From the NCBI GenBank assembly GCA_002282445.1, contig NCJK01000001.1:806001-870000 (forward strand): a stretch of 64,000 bases of DNA. The letters are read 5' to 3'. Below, one piece after another: positions 47,063 through 58,179 of the stretch. Origin of the DNA: Burkholderiales bacterium 39-55-53 (GTDB taxonomy: Bacteria; Pseudomonadota; Gammaproteobacteria; Burkholderiales; Burkholderiaceae_C). The notes under the pieces were generated by a model that made no database searches, was not told where the DNA came from, and worked only from the letters and a program-made list of their open reading frames with translations. The position numbers were made by a program, and so were the translations under genes. Position 1 is the first letter of the stretch. Each line of letters starts with the position of its first letter.

Positions 47063-47695
47063 TTAGTTTCTCTTTTCTTTGAGTGCGGGGACGCTTGGAG
47101 AGACAGCGCCCATGGAAATTACATAAGTCAGGGCTTCGTCAACGCTGAGGTCGAGTTCGATGACATCGGCCTTAGGAACCAACAAGAAGTAGCCACTGGT
47201 GGGGTTGGGTGTGGTGGGCACGTAGACGCTCAAAAACTCGCCATCGAGTTTGCTGGCGACTTCACCCACAGGTGTCCCTGTTTGGAAAGCGATGGTCCAT
47301 GTGCCGCTGTGTGGGTATTGCACCAACAAGGCTTTGCGAAATGCATTGCCACCATCGGAGAACAAGGTGTCTGACACCTTTTTCACGCTGGAGTAGATGG
47401 ACTTGACGATTGGGATTTGGTTCATCAAACGATCCCACTGCCTCATCCACCAACGCCCTGCCACGTTGGACACCAAAGCACCCGTCAGCAAAAGCACCAG
47501 CACCAGCAAAATGACGCCAAGGCCTGGGACATGATCCAGCCAATACAGCATGTCAGGCGAGACCAAATGCAGCTTGGTGAGTGTGCCAATGAAGGCACTG
47601 TCTAAGGAACCCACGAGCCAGCTCAACACCGCCACGGTGATGACCAAAGGCGTCCAGACTAAGAGGCCTGCGAGCAGGTATTTTTTAATCGGCAT
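47063..47695 (-). CDS. DUF502 family membrane protein
   Basis: A 210-residue inner-membrane protein with two N-terminal TM helices ([23 protein letters not shown] and [22 protein letters not shown]) and a cytoplasmic C-terminal domain. The family phrases [18 protein letters not shown] and [22 protein letters not shown] are present. DUF502 has no confirmed function. It is followed 2 bp later by aspS and preceded by fmdB, an order frequent in betaproteobacteria. Confidence 0.92.
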   Translation of the reverse strand: MPIKKYLLAGLLVWTPLVITVAVLSWLVGSLDSAFIGTLTKLHLVSPDMLYWLDHVPGLGVILLVLVLLLTGALVSNVAGRWWMRQWDRLMNQIPIVKSIYSSVKKVSDTLFSDGGNAFRKALLVQYPHSGTWTIAFQTGTPVGEVASKLDGEFLSVYVPTTPNPTSGYFLLVPKADVIELDLSVDEALTYVISMGAVSPSVPALKEKRN

Positions 47696-47719
47696 GAAGA
47701 CCCTAGTGGTTTTGAAGAA

Positions 47720-48070
47720 TTAGTGGCAAGCGCAGCCTGTGGCACAGCCGCCAGTTGCAGCGGGCTTGGCGGCGCTGGTGGCCGAATCGGCACTGGCACT
47801 TGTGCTGGCAGAGGCTGTGTCACTGGCAGCTGCAGCTGCAGCGGCAGCCGTGCCAGCCGCAGCGGCTGGTGCAGACGTGCCACCCGAGCCGCCTTTGAAA
47901 TCGGTGGCGTACCAACCCGAGCCTTTGAGCTGGAAGCCCGCAGCGGTGAGTTGCTTAGAAAATGTGGCTTTGCCACACGCTGGACAGTCGGTCAGCGGGG
48001 CATCTGAAATTTTTTGCAGGACGTCCTTGGCATGGCCGCAGGACCCGCATTTGTAGGCATAAATGGGCAT
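47720..48070 (-). CDS. FmdB-type zinc ribbon protein with Cys-rich tail
   Basis: A 116-residue protein. The N-terminal 60 residues form the FmdB zinc ribbon (MPIYAYKCGSCGHAKDVLQ and LTDCPACGKATFSKQLTAAGF), with two CxxC pairs. The rest is a low-complexity Ala/Ser/Thr stretch of about 40 residues that ends in GGCATGCACH, a possible second metal site. The family was linked to formamidase regulation, but its role in general is unknown. It is first in the fmdB-DUF502-aspS run. Confidence 0.9.
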   Translation of the reverse strand: MPIYAYKCGSCGHAKDVLQKISDAPLTDCPACGKATFSKQLTAAGFQLKGSGWYATDFKGGSGGTSAPAAAAGTAAAAAAAASDTASASTSASADSATSAAKPAATGGCATGCACH

Positions 48071-48170
48071 GGCGAGACGGGTTCGGTAAAACCCTGAATT
48101 ATAGGCGCCCAGCCCACATTTCTAGGGTCATGGACACCCGCGCCTTGTCATTGAGGCACTGGCAGCTAGC

Positions 48171-49616
48171 TCAGGCCACACCGGCCAGCTTGTGGTGAGC
48201 GGTGTGGACGTTACGAATCGCCTGCGGTCCCAAAGAACCCAGCACCATGCCAGCCAAACTGGCCAACACACCGGCCAGCTGGGCCGGAAACTCCTCACCC
48301 GCAGGCGTGAACAAGAACAAGCCCCAGGTCAGCAAGCCCAGCACCAAGGCAAAGATAGCGCCTTGCGTGGTGGCACGTTTCCAGTACAAGCCAAAGGTCA
48401 ACGGCACAAATGCGCCCACCAACGGCACTTGGTAAGCACCAGACACCATTTCATAAATCGATGTGCCCTGCATGCGAATGGCATAACCCAGCACCAAGAT
48501 GCTGAAGACCAACACGGTCACGCGCATGGCGCGCAGCTCTTGCTGGTCGCTTTGATGGGGGTGGAATTGACGCCAAATGTTTTCGGTAAACGTGACGCTA
48601 GGTGCGAGCAAAGTGGCCGAGGCGCACGACTTGATGGCCGACAACAACGCACCAAAGAACAGCACCTGCATGACAAACGGCATTTGCGTCATCACCAAGG
48701 TGGGCAGCACTTTTTGAGGGTCATCGGCAATCAAGGCTGTTGCTTGCTCGGGCATGATGATCATGGCGCTGACCACCAAGAACATGGGCACAAACGCAAA
48801 CAAGATGTAGCAAATGCCGCCAATCACAGGGCCATGTGTGGCCGCCTTGATGCTGTTGGCGGACATGACGCGCTGAAACACGTCTTGTTGCGGAATCGAA
48901 CCCAGCATGATGGTGATGGCCGAGGCAAAGAAAAACAAAATATCTTTCATGTTTGGCTCAGGCCAAAACTTGAACATGTCTTGACTCACGGCCAAAGCCA
49001 CCACCTTGTCCGCACCACCGGCCTGCCCTGCGGCAAACACGGCCAAGATGGACAAGCCCACCACCAAAATGATCATCTGAATGAAATCGGTGATGGCCAC
49101 CGACCACATGCCACCGAACAAGGTGTAGGCCAAGATCGACACCACGCCAATGACCATGCCCAACTCTAGGCTGACCACGCCATCGGACAAAAGGTTGAAC
49201 ACCAAACCCAAAGCCGTGACCTGTGCCGACACCCAACCGAGGTAGCTGACCATGATGATGAGTGAACACGCCACTTCCACCACACGGCCATAACGCTCAC
49301 GGAAGTAGTCGCTGATGGTGAGCAGCGTCATGCGGTAGAGCTTGCCTGCGAAGAACAGGCCGACAAAAATCAGACAAAAGCCCGCGCCAAATGGGTCTTC
49401 CACCACGCCGTTGAGTCCACCATTCACAAACTTGGCGGGAATGCCCAGCACGGTTTCAGAGCCAAACCACGTCGCAAACGTGGTGGTCACGATCATGGCC
49501 ATGGGCAGGTGGCGACCTGCAATGGCAAAGTCAGCCGAGTTTTGAACACGCTTGGCCGCCATCAAACCAATGGCGATGGTGACCAACAAATAGACGATGA
49601 CGAGTGTGAGCAGCAC
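48171..49616 (-). CDS. sodium:solute symporter family protein
   Basis: A 481-residue inner-membrane symporter of the SSS family with about 13 hydrophobic helices. Signatures are DFAIAGRHLPMAMIVTTTFATWFGSETVLG near the N-terminus and GGMWSVAITDFIQMIILVVGLSIL, matching the sodium-binding core. Family members take up proline, pantothenate or carboxylates; no residue here reveals which. It lies 20 bp after ubiB in the same direction, which may be a loose operon. Confidence 0.9.
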   Translation of the reverse strand: MLLTLVIVYLLVTIAIGLMAAKRVQNSADFAIAGRHLPMAMIVTTTFATWFGSETVLGIPAKFVNGGLNGVVEDPFGAGFCLIFVGLFFAGKLYRMTLLTISDYFRERYGRVVEVACSLIIMVSYLGWVSAQVTALGLVFNLLSDGVVSLELGMVIGVVSILAYTLFGGMWSVAITDFIQMIILVVGLSILAVFAAGQAGGADKVVALAVSQDMFKFWPEPNMKDILFFFASAITIMLGSIPQQDVFQRVMSANSIKAATHGPVIGGICYILFAFVPMFLVVSAMIIMPEQATALIADDPQKVLPTLVMTQMPFVMQVLFFGALLSAIKSCASATLLAPSVTFTENIWRQFHPHQSDQQELRAMRVTVLVFSILVLGYAIRMQGTSIYEMVSGAYQVPLVGAFVPLTFGLYWKRATTQGAIFALVLGLLTWGLFLFTPAGEEFPAQLAGVLASLAGMVLGSLGPQAIRNVHTAHHKLAGVA

Positions 49617-49636
49617 GGGTCAACTCCGCAAAGTGA

Positions 49637-51208
49637 TTAATTGAAATGGTGCATACGCACAAAAAATTGCATGGCCAGCATGCCCAGCACAAAGCCCCCA
49701 CCCACCCACATGATGGTTTGAAGGAGACGGTTGGTGCGACGCTGCTCTTGAATCAGCAGCTGCAATTGGGCGTTGTCATTGCTTTGTCGGTGCTTCAAAA
49801 AGTCATGCACCAAACGTGGCAACTCTGGGATGAGCTTGGCATAACGCGGCGCTTCGGCCACCAATTGTTTCCACAGCTTTTTGGGGCCGATTTGGTCGAG
49901 CATCCACGTTTCCAAAAATGGCTTGGCCGTGCTCCACAAATCTAACTCGGGGTCGAGCTGACGACCCAAGCCTTCGATGTTGAGTAAGGTTTTTTGCAAC
50001 AACACGAGCTGGGGCTGGATCTCGACATTGAAGCGGCGCGAGGTTTGGAACAAACGCATGAGCACCAGACCCAAGGAAATTTCTTTCAGCGGGCGGTCAA
50101 AGTAAGGCTCGCACACGGCGCGGATGGCGGATTCGAGTTCATCCACACGCGTGTCAGCGGGTACCCAGCCCGACTCGATGTGAAGCTCGGCCACACGCTT
50201 GTAGTCGCGTCGAAAGAAAGCCGTGAAGTTTTGTGCCAAATACTCTTTGTCGGTTTCCGTGAGCGTGCCTACGATGCCAAAGTCCAACGAGATGTAACGG
50301 CCAAAGGTGGCGGGCTCAAGGCTGACCTGGATGTTGCCGGGGTGCATGTCGGCATGGAAGAAACCATCGCGAAACACTTGAGTGAAAAAGATGGTCACGC
50401 CATCGCGTGCCAGCTTCGGAATATCCACGCCCGCCGCACGAAGTTGGTCCACTTGGCTGATGGGCACACCCTTCATGCGCTCCATCACGATCACGTCATC
50501 GCGACAGAAGTCCCAAATCATTTCAGGAATCAACACGAGGTTGAGGCCTTCCATGTTGCGACGCAGTTGCGCAGCATTCGAGGCTTCGCGCATGAAGTCG
50601 AGTTCGTCATGCAGGTACTTGTCAAACTCGGCCACCACTTCGCGGGGCTTCAAGCGTTTACCGTCGGCACTGAGACGATCCACCCAAGCGGCCATCATGC
50701 GCATCAGGCTCAAGTCTTTATCGATCACCGTCAACATGCCAGGGCGCAGCACTTTGACAGCAACCTCGCGAGTTGTACCGTCACGTTCTTTGATGACCGC
50801 AAAGTGCACTTGCGCAATGGAGGCGCTGGCAACTGGCTTGTGCGTGAATTCCACAAAAATGTCATTCAGCGGGCGACCAAACGCACGCTCGATGGTGCTC
50901 ACAGCCACATCAGACGAAAACGGTGGCACGCGATCTTGTAAAAAGGCCAACTCGTCGGCGATGTCTGGCGGAAGCAAATCGCGACGGGTTGACAACACTT
51001 GGCCGAACTTCACGAAGATAGGGCCCAAGTGCTCTAGCGCTTCACGCAAGCGTTGGCCACGCGGGGCCGATAAGTCACGCCCCACCGACACAATGCGGGC
51101 CAACAAACGCAAGCCTGGCTTTTGAAAACTGGTGAGCACCAATTCGTCTAAGCCGTAACGCAAGACGATGAAAACAATATAAATACCGCGCAGCAAACGG
51201 GTCATCAT
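49637..51208 (-). CDS. ubiB: ubiquinone biosynthesis kinase-like protein UbiB
   Basis: A 523-residue ADCK-family atypical kinase needed for ubiquinone synthesis. The KxGQ motif is in [16 protein letters not shown], the invariant Lys in VAVKVLRPG, and the nucleotide-binding acidic motif in ISLDFGIVG (DFG-like). One or two TM helices close the C-terminus ([18 protein letters not shown]). The ATG at 51208 overlaps the ubiJ stop (ATGA), so the long N-terminal extension in the same frame is rejected. It stimulates or organises the lipid-proximal steps (family knowledge). Confidence 0.94.
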   Translation of the reverse strand: MMTRLLRGIYIVFIVLRYGLDELVLTSFQKPGLRLLARIVSVGRDLSAPRGQRLREALEHLGPIFVKFGQVLSTRRDLLPPDIADELAFLQDRVPPFSSDVAVSTIERAFGRPLNDIFVEFTHKPVASASIAQVHFAVIKERDGTTREVAVKVLRPGMLTVIDKDLSLMRMMAAWVDRLSADGKRLKPREVVAEFDKYLHDELDFMREASNAAQLRRNMEGLNLVLIPEMIWDFCRDDVIVMERMKGVPISQVDQLRAAGVDIPKLARDGVTIFFTQVFRDGFFHADMHPGNIQVSLEPATFGRYISLDFGIVGTLTETDKEYLAQNFTAFFRRDYKRVAELHIESGWVPADTRVDELESAIRAVCEPYFDRPLKEISLGLVLMRLFQTSRRFNVEIQPQLVLLQKTLLNIEGLGRQLDPELDLWSTAKPFLETWMLDQIGPKKLWKQLVAEAPRYAKLIPELPRLVHDFLKHRQSNDNAQLQLLIQEQRRTNRLLQTIMWVGGGFVLGMLAMQFFVRMHHFN

Positions 51209-51774
51209 GGCGCGGCCTTCGCGGTTTGTTGTTGTACAAAGCTGCGCAGGGCATCGACTGCACGCTTGGCGGTTTGCACCAAGGTGTGAGCGGGTGCATC
51301 CCCAATGAGGCGGGCCACGTCTTCTTCTGGGTCCCAGCGCACGTGGTCGATCAGCCAATTCACTTCAGCGGCCAACTGCACATCGCCTTCAATGCGAATG
51401 GCTGGCTTCTCGCCTTGCAAGACGGTCTTGGCCAATTCAAACGGCGAGGGCTCGTTCACACGCAGCACAAGGTCGGCCGCTTTAGCACCTGGAACGGGCG
51501 CGATGAACTCCACCAAACCCGCGGGTGTGAACGCGCATTGAAACACTTGATCGCGCCAGCACACCTGCACTTGACGACCTTTTTGGCGTTGCAGTCGGTC
51601 GCGAGCCGCAGGCTCTTGCATGAGCACATGGTTCAACAAGAGCACCACGCGCTGCTGGACTTCTGCCACCGCCCAGGCGGGCGGCGTGAAGGACTGCGGA
51701 AAATCTGCGGGAAGTTTGGCGCGCAGCGTGTCTGCTGCATCGGCCAACCAAGAAAAAGGGGACTGTGTTGCCAT
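51205..51774 (-). CDS. ubiJ: ubiquinone biosynthesis accessory factor UbiJ
   Basis: A 189-residue SCP2-like protein that, with UbiK, organises the soluble Ubi complex and binds lipid. The sequence has an N-terminal SCP2 fold ([31 protein letters not shown]) and C-terminal helices with [26 protein letters not shown]. The ATG at 51774 is chosen over a TTG three codons earlier. Its stop overlaps the ubiB start. The order ubiE-(Tim44-like)-ubiJ-ubiB is typical of this family of bacteria. Confidence 0.9.
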   Translation of the reverse strand: MATQSPFSWLADAADTLRAKLPADFPQSFTPPAWAVAEVQQRVVLLLNHVLMQEPAARDRLQRQKGRQVQVCWRDQVFQCAFTPAGLVEFIAPVPGAKAADLVLRVNEPSPFELAKTVLQGEKPAIRIEGDVQLAAEVNWLIDHVRWDPEEDVARLIGDAPAHTLVQTAKRAVDALRSFVQQQTAKAAP

Positions 51775-51831
51775 AGTCCCCAATTATTCCTTGTTTGGGC
51801 GCCCTTCTCGGCACGCCCTGATTTAACCGGT

Positions 51832-52794
51832 TTATTGCAAGGCTTGTACGCCTGCCACCAACCAGCCCAAGCTGCCGTCTTTGGGCTTGGTCATGTTCCA
51901 CACTTCGCGGAACGGTGTGGGGCCAGCCGATGGCTCTTCACGGATCAGGCCCGAGAACTCGACGCTGGCCATGTAGGTGTTGCCCACTTCTTCAATGCCC
52001 AACAACTGGGCTTCAAGCATGACCACATCGGTGTGGTTGACTTGGCCATTGGCCGTGGCTTCACGCTCAGCCAGCTGTGCTTTGATCTCTTCGAGCATGC
52101 TGTCCGTCATCATCACACGCAAAGCGGCGATGTCTGAGCGGTCCCATGCTTGCTGCAAAGTCATGAAGTTTTGCTTGGCAGCGTTGACAAAGCCCACGGT
52201 GTCAAAGTCAGCGGGGATACCCCAAGTTTGGCTTCCACCCAAAGCAGAACCAATCATGGAGCCACCGGCTGCAGGTGCAAAGTTGGTTTGTGTGTCCACT
52301 GGGCGGGCCGATGAGTCATTACCGACGTTTTTGGGGTTGTACTGCGGCAAGGTGGCTGGGTTGGCGGGAGCGCCAGCACCTTCAAACGCGAAGGGGCTGG
52401 TATTGGCTGCCGCAGGTTGCTGACGGCGGCGCATGATCATGCCGATCACCACCATGACCACAAGCGCCAACAGCGCAAACATCAAGAACTGACCAAATTC
52501 AGCACCAAAGCCCAGAGAGTGAGCCAACCAAGCCAAACCTAATCCAGCGGCCAAACCACCCAACATGCCGCCCATGCCGCCAAAGCGGCTAGGCGCTGCA
52601 GCGGGTGCTGCGGCAGCTGCGCCTGGCGCAGCGTTCGGTGTGGCAGCAGGGGCAGGCTTGGCAGCCTCACGCTGGGTCACATTGCTGGATTGCTGGCCAG
52701 TGGACTTGCCACCGCCCAATCGCTTGGCAGCCTCAGCGTGCATAGCGCCGAAGGCCATGAACACCACAAAAATGGCTGTGAATAGTTTCTTCAT
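51832..52794 (-). CDS. Tim44-like domain membrane protein
   Basis: A 320-residue protein with a cleavable signal peptide (LFTAIFVVFMAFGAMHAEA), a low-complexity Ala/Pro region with a GGMGGMLGGLAAGLGLAWLAHSLGFG glycine stretch, one TM (FLMFALLALVVMVVIGMIM), and a C-terminal Tim44/MRPL45-like domain from about residue 185 (FVNAAKQNFMTLQQAWDRSDIAALRVMMTD...). Its job in bacteria is unknown. It lies between ubiE and ubiJ, 29 bp after ubiE, so it may act with the ubiquinone system or simply share the operon. Confidence 0.88.
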   Translation of the reverse strand: MKKLFTAIFVVFMAFGAMHAEAAKRLGGGKSTGQQSSNVTQREAAKPAPAATPNAAPGAAAAAPAAAPSRFGGMGGMLGGLAAGLGLAWLAHSLGFGAEFGQFLMFALLALVVMVVIGMIMRRRQQPAAANTSPFAFEGAGAPANPATLPQYNPKNVGNDSSARPVDTQTNFAPAAGGSMIGSALGGSQTWGIPADFDTVGFVNAAKQNFMTLQQAWDRSDIAALRVMMTDSMLEEIKAQLAEREATANGQVNHTDVVMLEAQLLGIEEVGNTYMASVEFSGLIREEPSAGPTPFREVWNMTKPKDGSLGWLVAGVQALQ

Positions 52795-52823
52795 AAAGGC
52801 TCCTTTTGTCTCACTGAATTAAT

Positions 52824-53555
52824 TCAACACTTGATTCCAACATGAAGCGCGACCACGCCGGCACTCATGTTGTGAAAGTCCACATGGCCAAAGCCATTTT
52901 GTTTCATGAGGGCTTTGAGCTCCTCTTGGCCTGGATGCATGCGAATGGACTCGGCCAAATATTGGTAGCTCGATGCATCGCCCGCGATAATCTGGCCCAA
53001 CTTAGGCAGGATATTGAAGGAGTACCAGTCGTAGGCTTTCTCAAGGGGCTTGGCCACTTTGGAGAACTCCAACACCAGCAGCTTGCCTTGAGGCTTGAGC
53101 ACGCGGCACATTTCGCGCAGCGCGACGTCTTTGTGCGTCATGTTGCGCAGGCCAAAGGCCACGCTGACCACGTCAAAGTGGTTATCAGGGAAAGGCAGTT
53201 TTTCGGCATCGCACACCAAGGTTGGCAAAGCCAAGCCATGATCAAGCAAGCGGTCACGGCCAGTGCGCAACATGGCTTCGTTGATGTCGGTGTGGACCAC
53301 GCGGCCGGTTTTGCCCACCTTCTTGGCGAAGGCCATGGACAAATCACCCGTGCCGCCAGCGATATCGAGCACTTGCGAGCCCTCGCGCAGGTCAGCCACC
53401 ATGACGGTGTAGCGCTTCCACATGCGGTGCAGACCGGCGGACATGAGGTCGTTCATCACGTCGTACTTGGACGCGACAGAGTCAAACACGCCACGGACGT
53501 GTTTGGCCTTTTCTTGCTCATCGACAGTTTTGAAACCGAAATGGGTGGTATTCAT
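52824..53555 (-). CDS. ubiE: ubiquinone/menaquinone methyltransferase UbiE
   Basis: A 243-residue SAM-dependent C-methyltransferase. SAM motif I reads [20 protein letters not shown], then [41 protein letters not shown], and the UbiE signature [24 protein letters not shown]. The ATG at 53555 gives the known N-terminus ([13 protein letters not shown]); the open frame upstream is spurious. It follows the DUF971 gene by 16 bp and leads the ubi cluster. Confidence 0.97.
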   Translation of the reverse strand: MNTTHFGFKTVDEQEKAKHVRGVFDSVASKYDVMNDLMSAGLHRMWKRYTVMVADLREGSQVLDIAGGTGDLSMAFAKKVGKTGRVVHTDINEAMLRTGRDRLLDHGLALPTLVCDAEKLPFPDNHFDVVSVAFGLRNMTHKDVALREMCRVLKPQGKLLVLEFSKVAKPLEKAYDWYSFNILPKLGQIIAGDASSYQYLAESIRMHPGQEELKALMKQNGFGHVDFHNMSAGVVALHVGIKC

Positions 53556-53571
53556 AGATTTGTCAATATTA

Positions 53572-53991
53572 TCAATGCGAGTGACTGCCACAACCTGCAC
53601 CTGCTTTTTCAGGCATGGCTGCATCGCGGTCCATGCCTGCTTCTTTGAGGCGGCGTTCGTAGTCAGCCCACAGCTGATCTTGTTCAGAGCCCAAGAAATA
53701 CAGATATTCCCAAGTGAACAAGCCGCTGTCGTGGCCATCGCTGAACGTAGGTTTGATGGCGTAATTGCCCACCGGCTCTAGGCCTTCGAGCTCCACCAAG
53801 CGCTTGCCTGTTTGCAGCACCTCTTGGCCGGGCCCGTGACCTTGCACTTCGGCGGAGGGACTGTAGACGCGCATCAGCTCAAATGGGATGCGAAAAGTCG
53901 CCCCATCGCTGAAGCTGACTTCCAACGCACGCGATGCGCCATGCACCGTGATGTCTTGGGGTGTCGGGGTGTTGTTTTGCAAGCCAGCCAT
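53572..53991 (-). CDS. DUF971 protein with Cys/His tail
   Basis: A 139-residue protein with the GBBH-like DUF971 fold ([59 protein letters not shown]), related to an N-terminal domain of gamma-butyrobetaine hydroxylase and to some iron-sulfur carriers. The tail GAGCGSHSH could bind metal. It leads the ubiE operon in many betaproteobacteria. Its role in metal or Fe-S handling is inferred. Confidence 0.9.
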   Translation of the reverse strand: MAGLQNNTPTPQDITVHGASRALEVSFSDGATFRIPFELMRVYSPSAEVQGHGPGQEVLQTGKRLVELEGLEPVGNYAIKPTFSDGHDSGLFTWEYLYFLGSEQDQLWADYERRLKEAGMDRDAAMPEKAGAGCGSHSH

Positions 53992-54004
53992 GAGGGTTTC
54001 CTAG

Positions 54005-57000
54005 TTAAACGAGCACGCGCTCAATGCCACCGGCATTGGCTTGGTCGACGTAGTTGGGCATCCACTGCTCACCCAAAATTTTGCGCGCCATCTCGACCAC
54101 GATGTAGTCGGCTTCGAGCAAACCATTTTGCAGATCGTCGCCATAACGGCTCAAACCTTGCAAGCAGCTGGGGCAGCTGGTGAGGATCTTCATATCGCCT
54201 TTTGCCTCGCCCGTCATGGCGCGCAAAGCGGCTTCGTCTTTTTGCAACTCGGCTTCCTTGCGGAAACGCACTTGCGTGGCAATGTCAGGACGCGTCACAC
54301 CCAAGGTGCCCGACTCGCCGCAGCAGCGCTCGCTCTTGACGACTTGACTGCCCACCAAAGCCTTGACCGTTTTCATCGGGTCTTGTTGCTTCATGGGGCT
54401 GTGGCATGGGTCGTGGAACAGGTAGCCCGCTTGTTGCTCGGCGCTGAGCTTGATGTCTTTTTCCAACAAGTATTCGTGGATGTCGACGATGCGGCAGCCT
54501 GGGAAGATCTTGTCGAACTGGTAGCCCTGCAACTGGTCAAAGCAAGTGCCGCAGCTCACCACCACGGTTTTGATGTCCAGGTAATTGAGCGTGTTGGCCA
54601 CGCGGTGGAACAACACGCGGTTGTCCGTGATGATCTTGTCGGCCTTGTCGAACTGACCCGACCCTTTTTGCGGATAGCCGCAGCACAGGTAGCCGGGTGG
54701 CAGCACGGTTTGCACGCCCGCGTGCCACAACATGGCTTGCGTGGCGAGGCCCACTTGGCTGAACAACCGCTCAGAGCCGCAACCGGGGAAATAGAACACC
54801 GCTTCTGTTTCAGAGGTGGTGGTCTTGGGGTTGCGGATGATTGGCACGTAGTCTTTGTCTTCGATGTCCAACAAAGCGCGCGCGGTTTTCTTAGGCAAGT
54901 TGCCGGGCATCTTTTTGTTGATGAAGTGAATCACCTGCTCTTTGATCGGCGCAGTGCCCACTGAAGCAGGCGGTGCTTTGGTCTGCTTGCGAGCCACCAC
55001 TTGCAGGGCGTCGTGCGCGATGCGTTGCAACTTCATGCCCACACCCACCATGGCGCTACGCGCCAGCTTGATGGTCTCGGGGTTGGTGGCATTGAGCAAG
55101 AACATCGCAGCCGCGTTGCCAGGACGGAAGCTCTTTTGGCCCATCTTGCGCAAGAGGTTACGCATGTTCATGGACACCTCGCCAAAGTCAATCTTCACAG
55201 GGCAAGGCGACAAACACTTGTGGCAAACCGTGCAGTGGTCAGCTACGTCTTCGAACTCTTCCCAATGTTTGATAGACACACCGCGGCGTGTTTGCTCTTC
55301 GTACAGAAAAGCTTCGACCAACAACGAGGTGGCCAAAATTTTGTTACGTGGGCTGTACAGCAAATTGGCGCGTGGCACGTGGGTGGCGCACACGGGCTTG
55401 CACTTGCCGCAGCGCAAACAGTCTTTCACGCTGTCGGCAATTGCGCCAATGTCTGACTGCTGCATGATCAGCGATTCATGACCCATCAAACCAAAGCTCG
55501 GTGTGTAGGCTTGGCTCAAATCGGCGTGGCGCAGTGATGTGTCCACATCTTGATTGCGCAGCAATTTGCCTTTGTTGAAGCGACCTTCTGGGTCGACCTT
55601 GGCTTTGTAGTCGGCAAAAGGCTGTAACTCTGCGTCAGTCAAAAACTCCAGCTTGGTGATGCCAATGCCGTGCTCGCCCGAAATCACGCCGTCCAAAGAG
55701 CGCGCCAACACCATGATGCGAGCCACCGCTTCGTGGGCGGTTTGCAGCATGGCGTAGTTATCACTGTTGACAGGGATGTTGGTGTGCACATTGCCGTCAC
55801 CGGCGTGCATGTGCAGGGCCACCCACACGCGGCCTTTGAGCACGCGTTTGTGAATGGCGTTGCACTCTTCCAAGATGGGCGCGAGTTGTGCGCCTGTGAA
55901 GATGTTTTGCAACTGCGCACGGATTTGTGTTTTCCAGCTTGCACGCAAAGTGTGGTCTTGCAATTGTGGGAACAGTGCATCGCACTCATTGAGCCACTGC
56001 TGCCACAGGCCACGCACTTCGCCAATGAGCGAGCGGGCTTGCTGTACGCGGTCTTCAAGCAACTCGGGCGTTGGGATATCGGCTGCGTCGTCCGACTTGC
56101 CCAAAGGCAAATTTCCTTTGGCAAAGAAGTCTTCCAGAGCGTCGCACAGCTCAATCTTGTTGCGCAGGCTCAGCTCGATGTTGATGCGCTCGATGCCATC
56201 GGTGTACTCGGCCATGCGTGGCAAAGGAATCACCACGTCTTCGTTGACCTTGAAGGCGTTGGTGTGACGGCTGATCGCAGCCGTGCGCTTGCGGTCGAGC
56301 CAAAACTTTTTACGCGCTTCAGGGCTCACGGCCACAAAGCACTCGCCGCTGCGGGAGTTAGCCATGCGTGACACTTCAGAAGTGACACGTGCCACTTCGT
56401 CAGCGTCGTCACCTGCGATGTCGCCAATCAGCAGCATCTTGGGCAGGCCGCCGCGTTTGCTCTTGGTGGCATAACCCACGGCGCGCAAGTAGCGGTCGTC
56501 CAAATGCTCAAGGCCGGCCAGCAACACGCCGCTGCGTTTTTGCTCGGCAAACATGAAGTCTTTGATTTCCACAATGCTAGGCACAGCGTCTTTGGCATTG
56601 CCGAAAAACTCCATACACACGGTACGTGTGTGCACAGGCATGCGGTGAACAATCCAACGCGCGCTGGTGATCAAGCCATCGCAGCCTTCTTTTTGCACGC
56701 CAGGCAAACCGCTGAGGAACTTGTCGGTCACGTCTTTGCCCAAGCCTTCTTTACGGAAGGACTTACCGGGAATGTCGAGGCGCTCTTGGCGGATGAATGT
56801 TTTGCCGTCGGCTTGGTAGTACTTCAGCTCGAAGCTGGCCATCTCGGCATCGTGAATCTTGCCGAGGTTGTGGTCGACGCGAATGACATCAAGCCACTCA
56901 GCGTCAGGGGTAACCATGCGCCAGCTGGCCAAGTTGTCGAGCGCTGTGCCCCACAACACGGCTTTTTTGCCGCCTGCATTCATGGCGATGTTGCCGCCAA

Positions 57001-57877
57001 TGCACGATGCTTCGGCGGACGTTGGGTCCACCGCAAACACAAAACCACCGCGCTCAGCTGCATCGGCGACGCGCTGGGTGACCACACCGGCTTCGGTGTA
57101 AATCGTGGGCACTTTGTGTGCAATGCCAGGCAAGTCGACCATTTCGACTTCGGTCATGGCTTCGAGTTTTTCGGTGTTGATGACCGCACTCTTCCAAGTG
57201 AGCGGAATCGCGCCGCCTGTGTAGCCCGTGCCGCCGCCACGAGGGACGATGGTGAGGCCAAGGTCGATACAACCTTTGACCAAGCCCGCCATTTCTTCTT
57301 CCGTGTCTGGGGTCAGCACAACGAAGGGGTATTCCACACGCCAGTCGGTGGCGTCGGTCACATGGCTCACACGTGAGAGGCCGTCGAACTTGATGTTGTC
57401 GTGGGCGGTGTGCTTCTTGAGCAGACGTGCTGCTTTTTTACGCAAGGCGGCAATCGCGTCGAACTGGCTGTTGAAGGCCTCAATCGCGCGGCTGGCGGCT
57501 TGCAAGAGTTGGCCCACCAACTGGTCACGCTCGGCATCTGCATCAGGTGTGCGGCGTTGTTCCACTTCACCCAAGCGGTGATAAAGCGCTTCAACCAACT
57601 GGTGGCGGCGCTTGGGGTTGTCGAGCAAGTCGTCTTGCAAATAGGGGTTGCGTTGCACCACCCAGATGTCGCCCAGCACTTCGTACAACATACGGGCCGA
57701 GCGGCCTGTACGGCGCTCTTGGCGCAAACGCAGCAGCACATCCCAAGCCTCAGCACCGAGCAAACGCAACACGATTTCGCGGTCGGAGAACGAGGTGTAG
57801 TTGTAGGGAATTTCGCGCAGTCGCGGGCTTTCTTCAGCCGTGGCGAGCAAATGGTTCAGCGAGGTGGGAGCATTCAT
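54005..57877 (-). CDS. large FAD-linked oxidase with Fe-S/CCG domains (GlcD-GlcF fusion, DUF3683)
   Basis: A 1290-residue fusion. The N-terminal DUF3683 part (1-170) precedes a PCMH-type FAD-binding domain (about 175-400, [20 protein letters not shown]). An FAD-linked oxidase C-terminal domain follows (to about 760, [28 protein letters not shown]). Two ferredoxin motifs come next ([14 protein letters not shown] and [13 protein letters not shown] at about 815-900). Two CCG domains end it ([14 protein letters not shown]...LCCGYPQ, and [11 protein letters not shown]...DPCHSPM...RCCGESG). It looks like a D-2-hydroxyacid dehydrogenase of the lactate/glycolate type joined to its electron-transfer subunit. 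The substrate is unknown. Confidence 0.88.
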   Translation of the reverse strand: MNAPTSLNHLLATAEESPRLREIPYNYTSFSDREIVLRLLGAEAWDVLLRLRQERRTGRSARMLYEVLGDIWVVQRNPYLQDDLLDNPKRRHQLVEALYHRLGEVEQRRTPDADAERDQLVGQLLQAASRAIEAFNSQFDAIAALRKKAARLLKKHTAHDNIKFDGLSRVSHVTDATDWRVEYPFVVLTPDTEEEMAGLVKGCIDLGLTIVPRGGGTGYTGGAIPLTWKSAVINTEKLEAMTEVEMVDLPGIAHKVPTIYTEAGVVTQRVADAAERGGFVFAVDPTSAEASCIGGNIAMNAGGKKAVLWGTALDNLASWRMVTPDAEWLDVIRVDHNLGKIHDAEMASFELKYYQADGKTFIRQERLDIPGKSFRKEGLGKDVTDKFLSGLPGVQKEGCDGLITSARWIVHRMPVHTRTVCMEFFGNAKDAVPSIVEIKDFMFAEQKRSGVLLAGLEHLDDRYLRAVGYATKSKRGGLPKMLLIGDIAGDDADEVARVTSEVSRMANSRSGECFVAVSPEARKKFWLDRKRTAAISRHTNAFKVNEDVVIPLPRMAEYTDGIERINIELSLRNKIELCDALEDFFAKGNLPLGKSDDAADIPTPELLEDRVQQARSLIGEVRGLWQQWLNECDALFPQLQDHTLRASWKTQIRAQLQNIFTGAQLAPILEECNAIHKRVLKGRVWVALHMHAGDGNVHTNIPVNSDNYAMLQTAHEAVARIMVLARSLDGVISGEHGIGITKLEFLTDAELQPFADYKAKVDPEGRFNKGKLLRNQDVDTSLRHADLSQAYTPSFGLMGHESLIMQQSDIGAIADSVKDCLRCGKCKPVCATHVPRANLLYSPRNKILATSLLVEAFLYEEQTRRGVSIKHWEEFEDVADHCTVCHKCLSPCPVKIDFGEVSMNMRNLLRKMGQKSFRPGNAAAMFLLNATNPETIKLARSAMVGVGMKLQRIAHDALQVVARKQTKAPPASVGTAPIKEQVIHFINKKMPGNLPKKTARALLDIEDKDYVPIIRNPKTTTSETEAVFYFPGCGSERLFSQVGLATQAMLWHAGVQTVLPPGYLCCGYPQKGSGQFDKADKIITDNRVLFHRVANTLNYLDIKTVVVSCGTCFDQLQGYQFDKIFPGCRIVDIHEYLLEKDIKLSAEQQAGYLFHDPCHSPMKQQDPMKTVKALVGSQVVKSERCCGESGTLGVTRPDIATQVRFRKEAELQKDEAALRAMTGEAKGDMKILTSCPSCLQGLSRYGDDLQNGLLEADYIVVEMARKILGEQWMPNYVDQANAGGIERVLV

Positions 57878-58048
57878 TGTGTGATGTGCGCACGAGGGCG
57901 CAATGGGGGCGCGAATTAAGAGGTCAATTTTACCGCAGGGGGCTTGAGTGCTTGGGGTTTAGGGCTGAGAGCACTTACTGGCTTTGGGGGTGTCCAACAT
58001 CGGTTTTTAGGGGTATTGCTGGTGACGTGGGTTTTAAAGTCACTTCTG

Positions 58049-58132
58049 GACAGTGATCAGGCCGTATGCGCGTTGGCTCCTCTTCGCTGTGCTCAGAATG
58101 TCTCTCACCGCGCATACGACCTGCTCACCGTC
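58049..58132. repeat. composite element, unit A: 23-nt inverted arms around a 38-nt core
   Basis: Left arm 58049-58071 and right arm 58110-58132 are inverted copies (20 of 23 positions pair). The core at 58072-58109 reads GTTGGCTCCTCTTCG... ...GTCTCTCACC and includes a CTTCGCTG.GCTCAGAATG stretch resembling a widespread dispersed repeat. Unit B (58180-58269) carries the same core in the opposite orientation. The arms differ but covary. The 400-bp gap holds no gene otherwise. Confidence 0.8.
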
Positions 58133-58147
58133 TTGCGGAGTAATAAG

Positions 58148-58162
58148 GTGCGCTTCGCGCAC
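58148..58162. repeat. central mini-hairpin between the two composite units
   Basis: GTGCGC-TTC-GCGCAC is a perfect 6-bp stem with a 3-nt loop, placed almost exactly between units A and B. Outer TTGCG/CGCAA bases around it are also inverted. Confidence 0.6.
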
Positions 58163-58179
58163 AAAATCGCCAGCGCAAA

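Noticed and set aside
53560-53575. FNR-like sequence before ubiE (TTGATAATATTGACAA on the minus strand)
   Set aside because: The second half-site is ATTGA rather than ATCAA, and it overlaps the end of the DUF971 gene. Not convincing.
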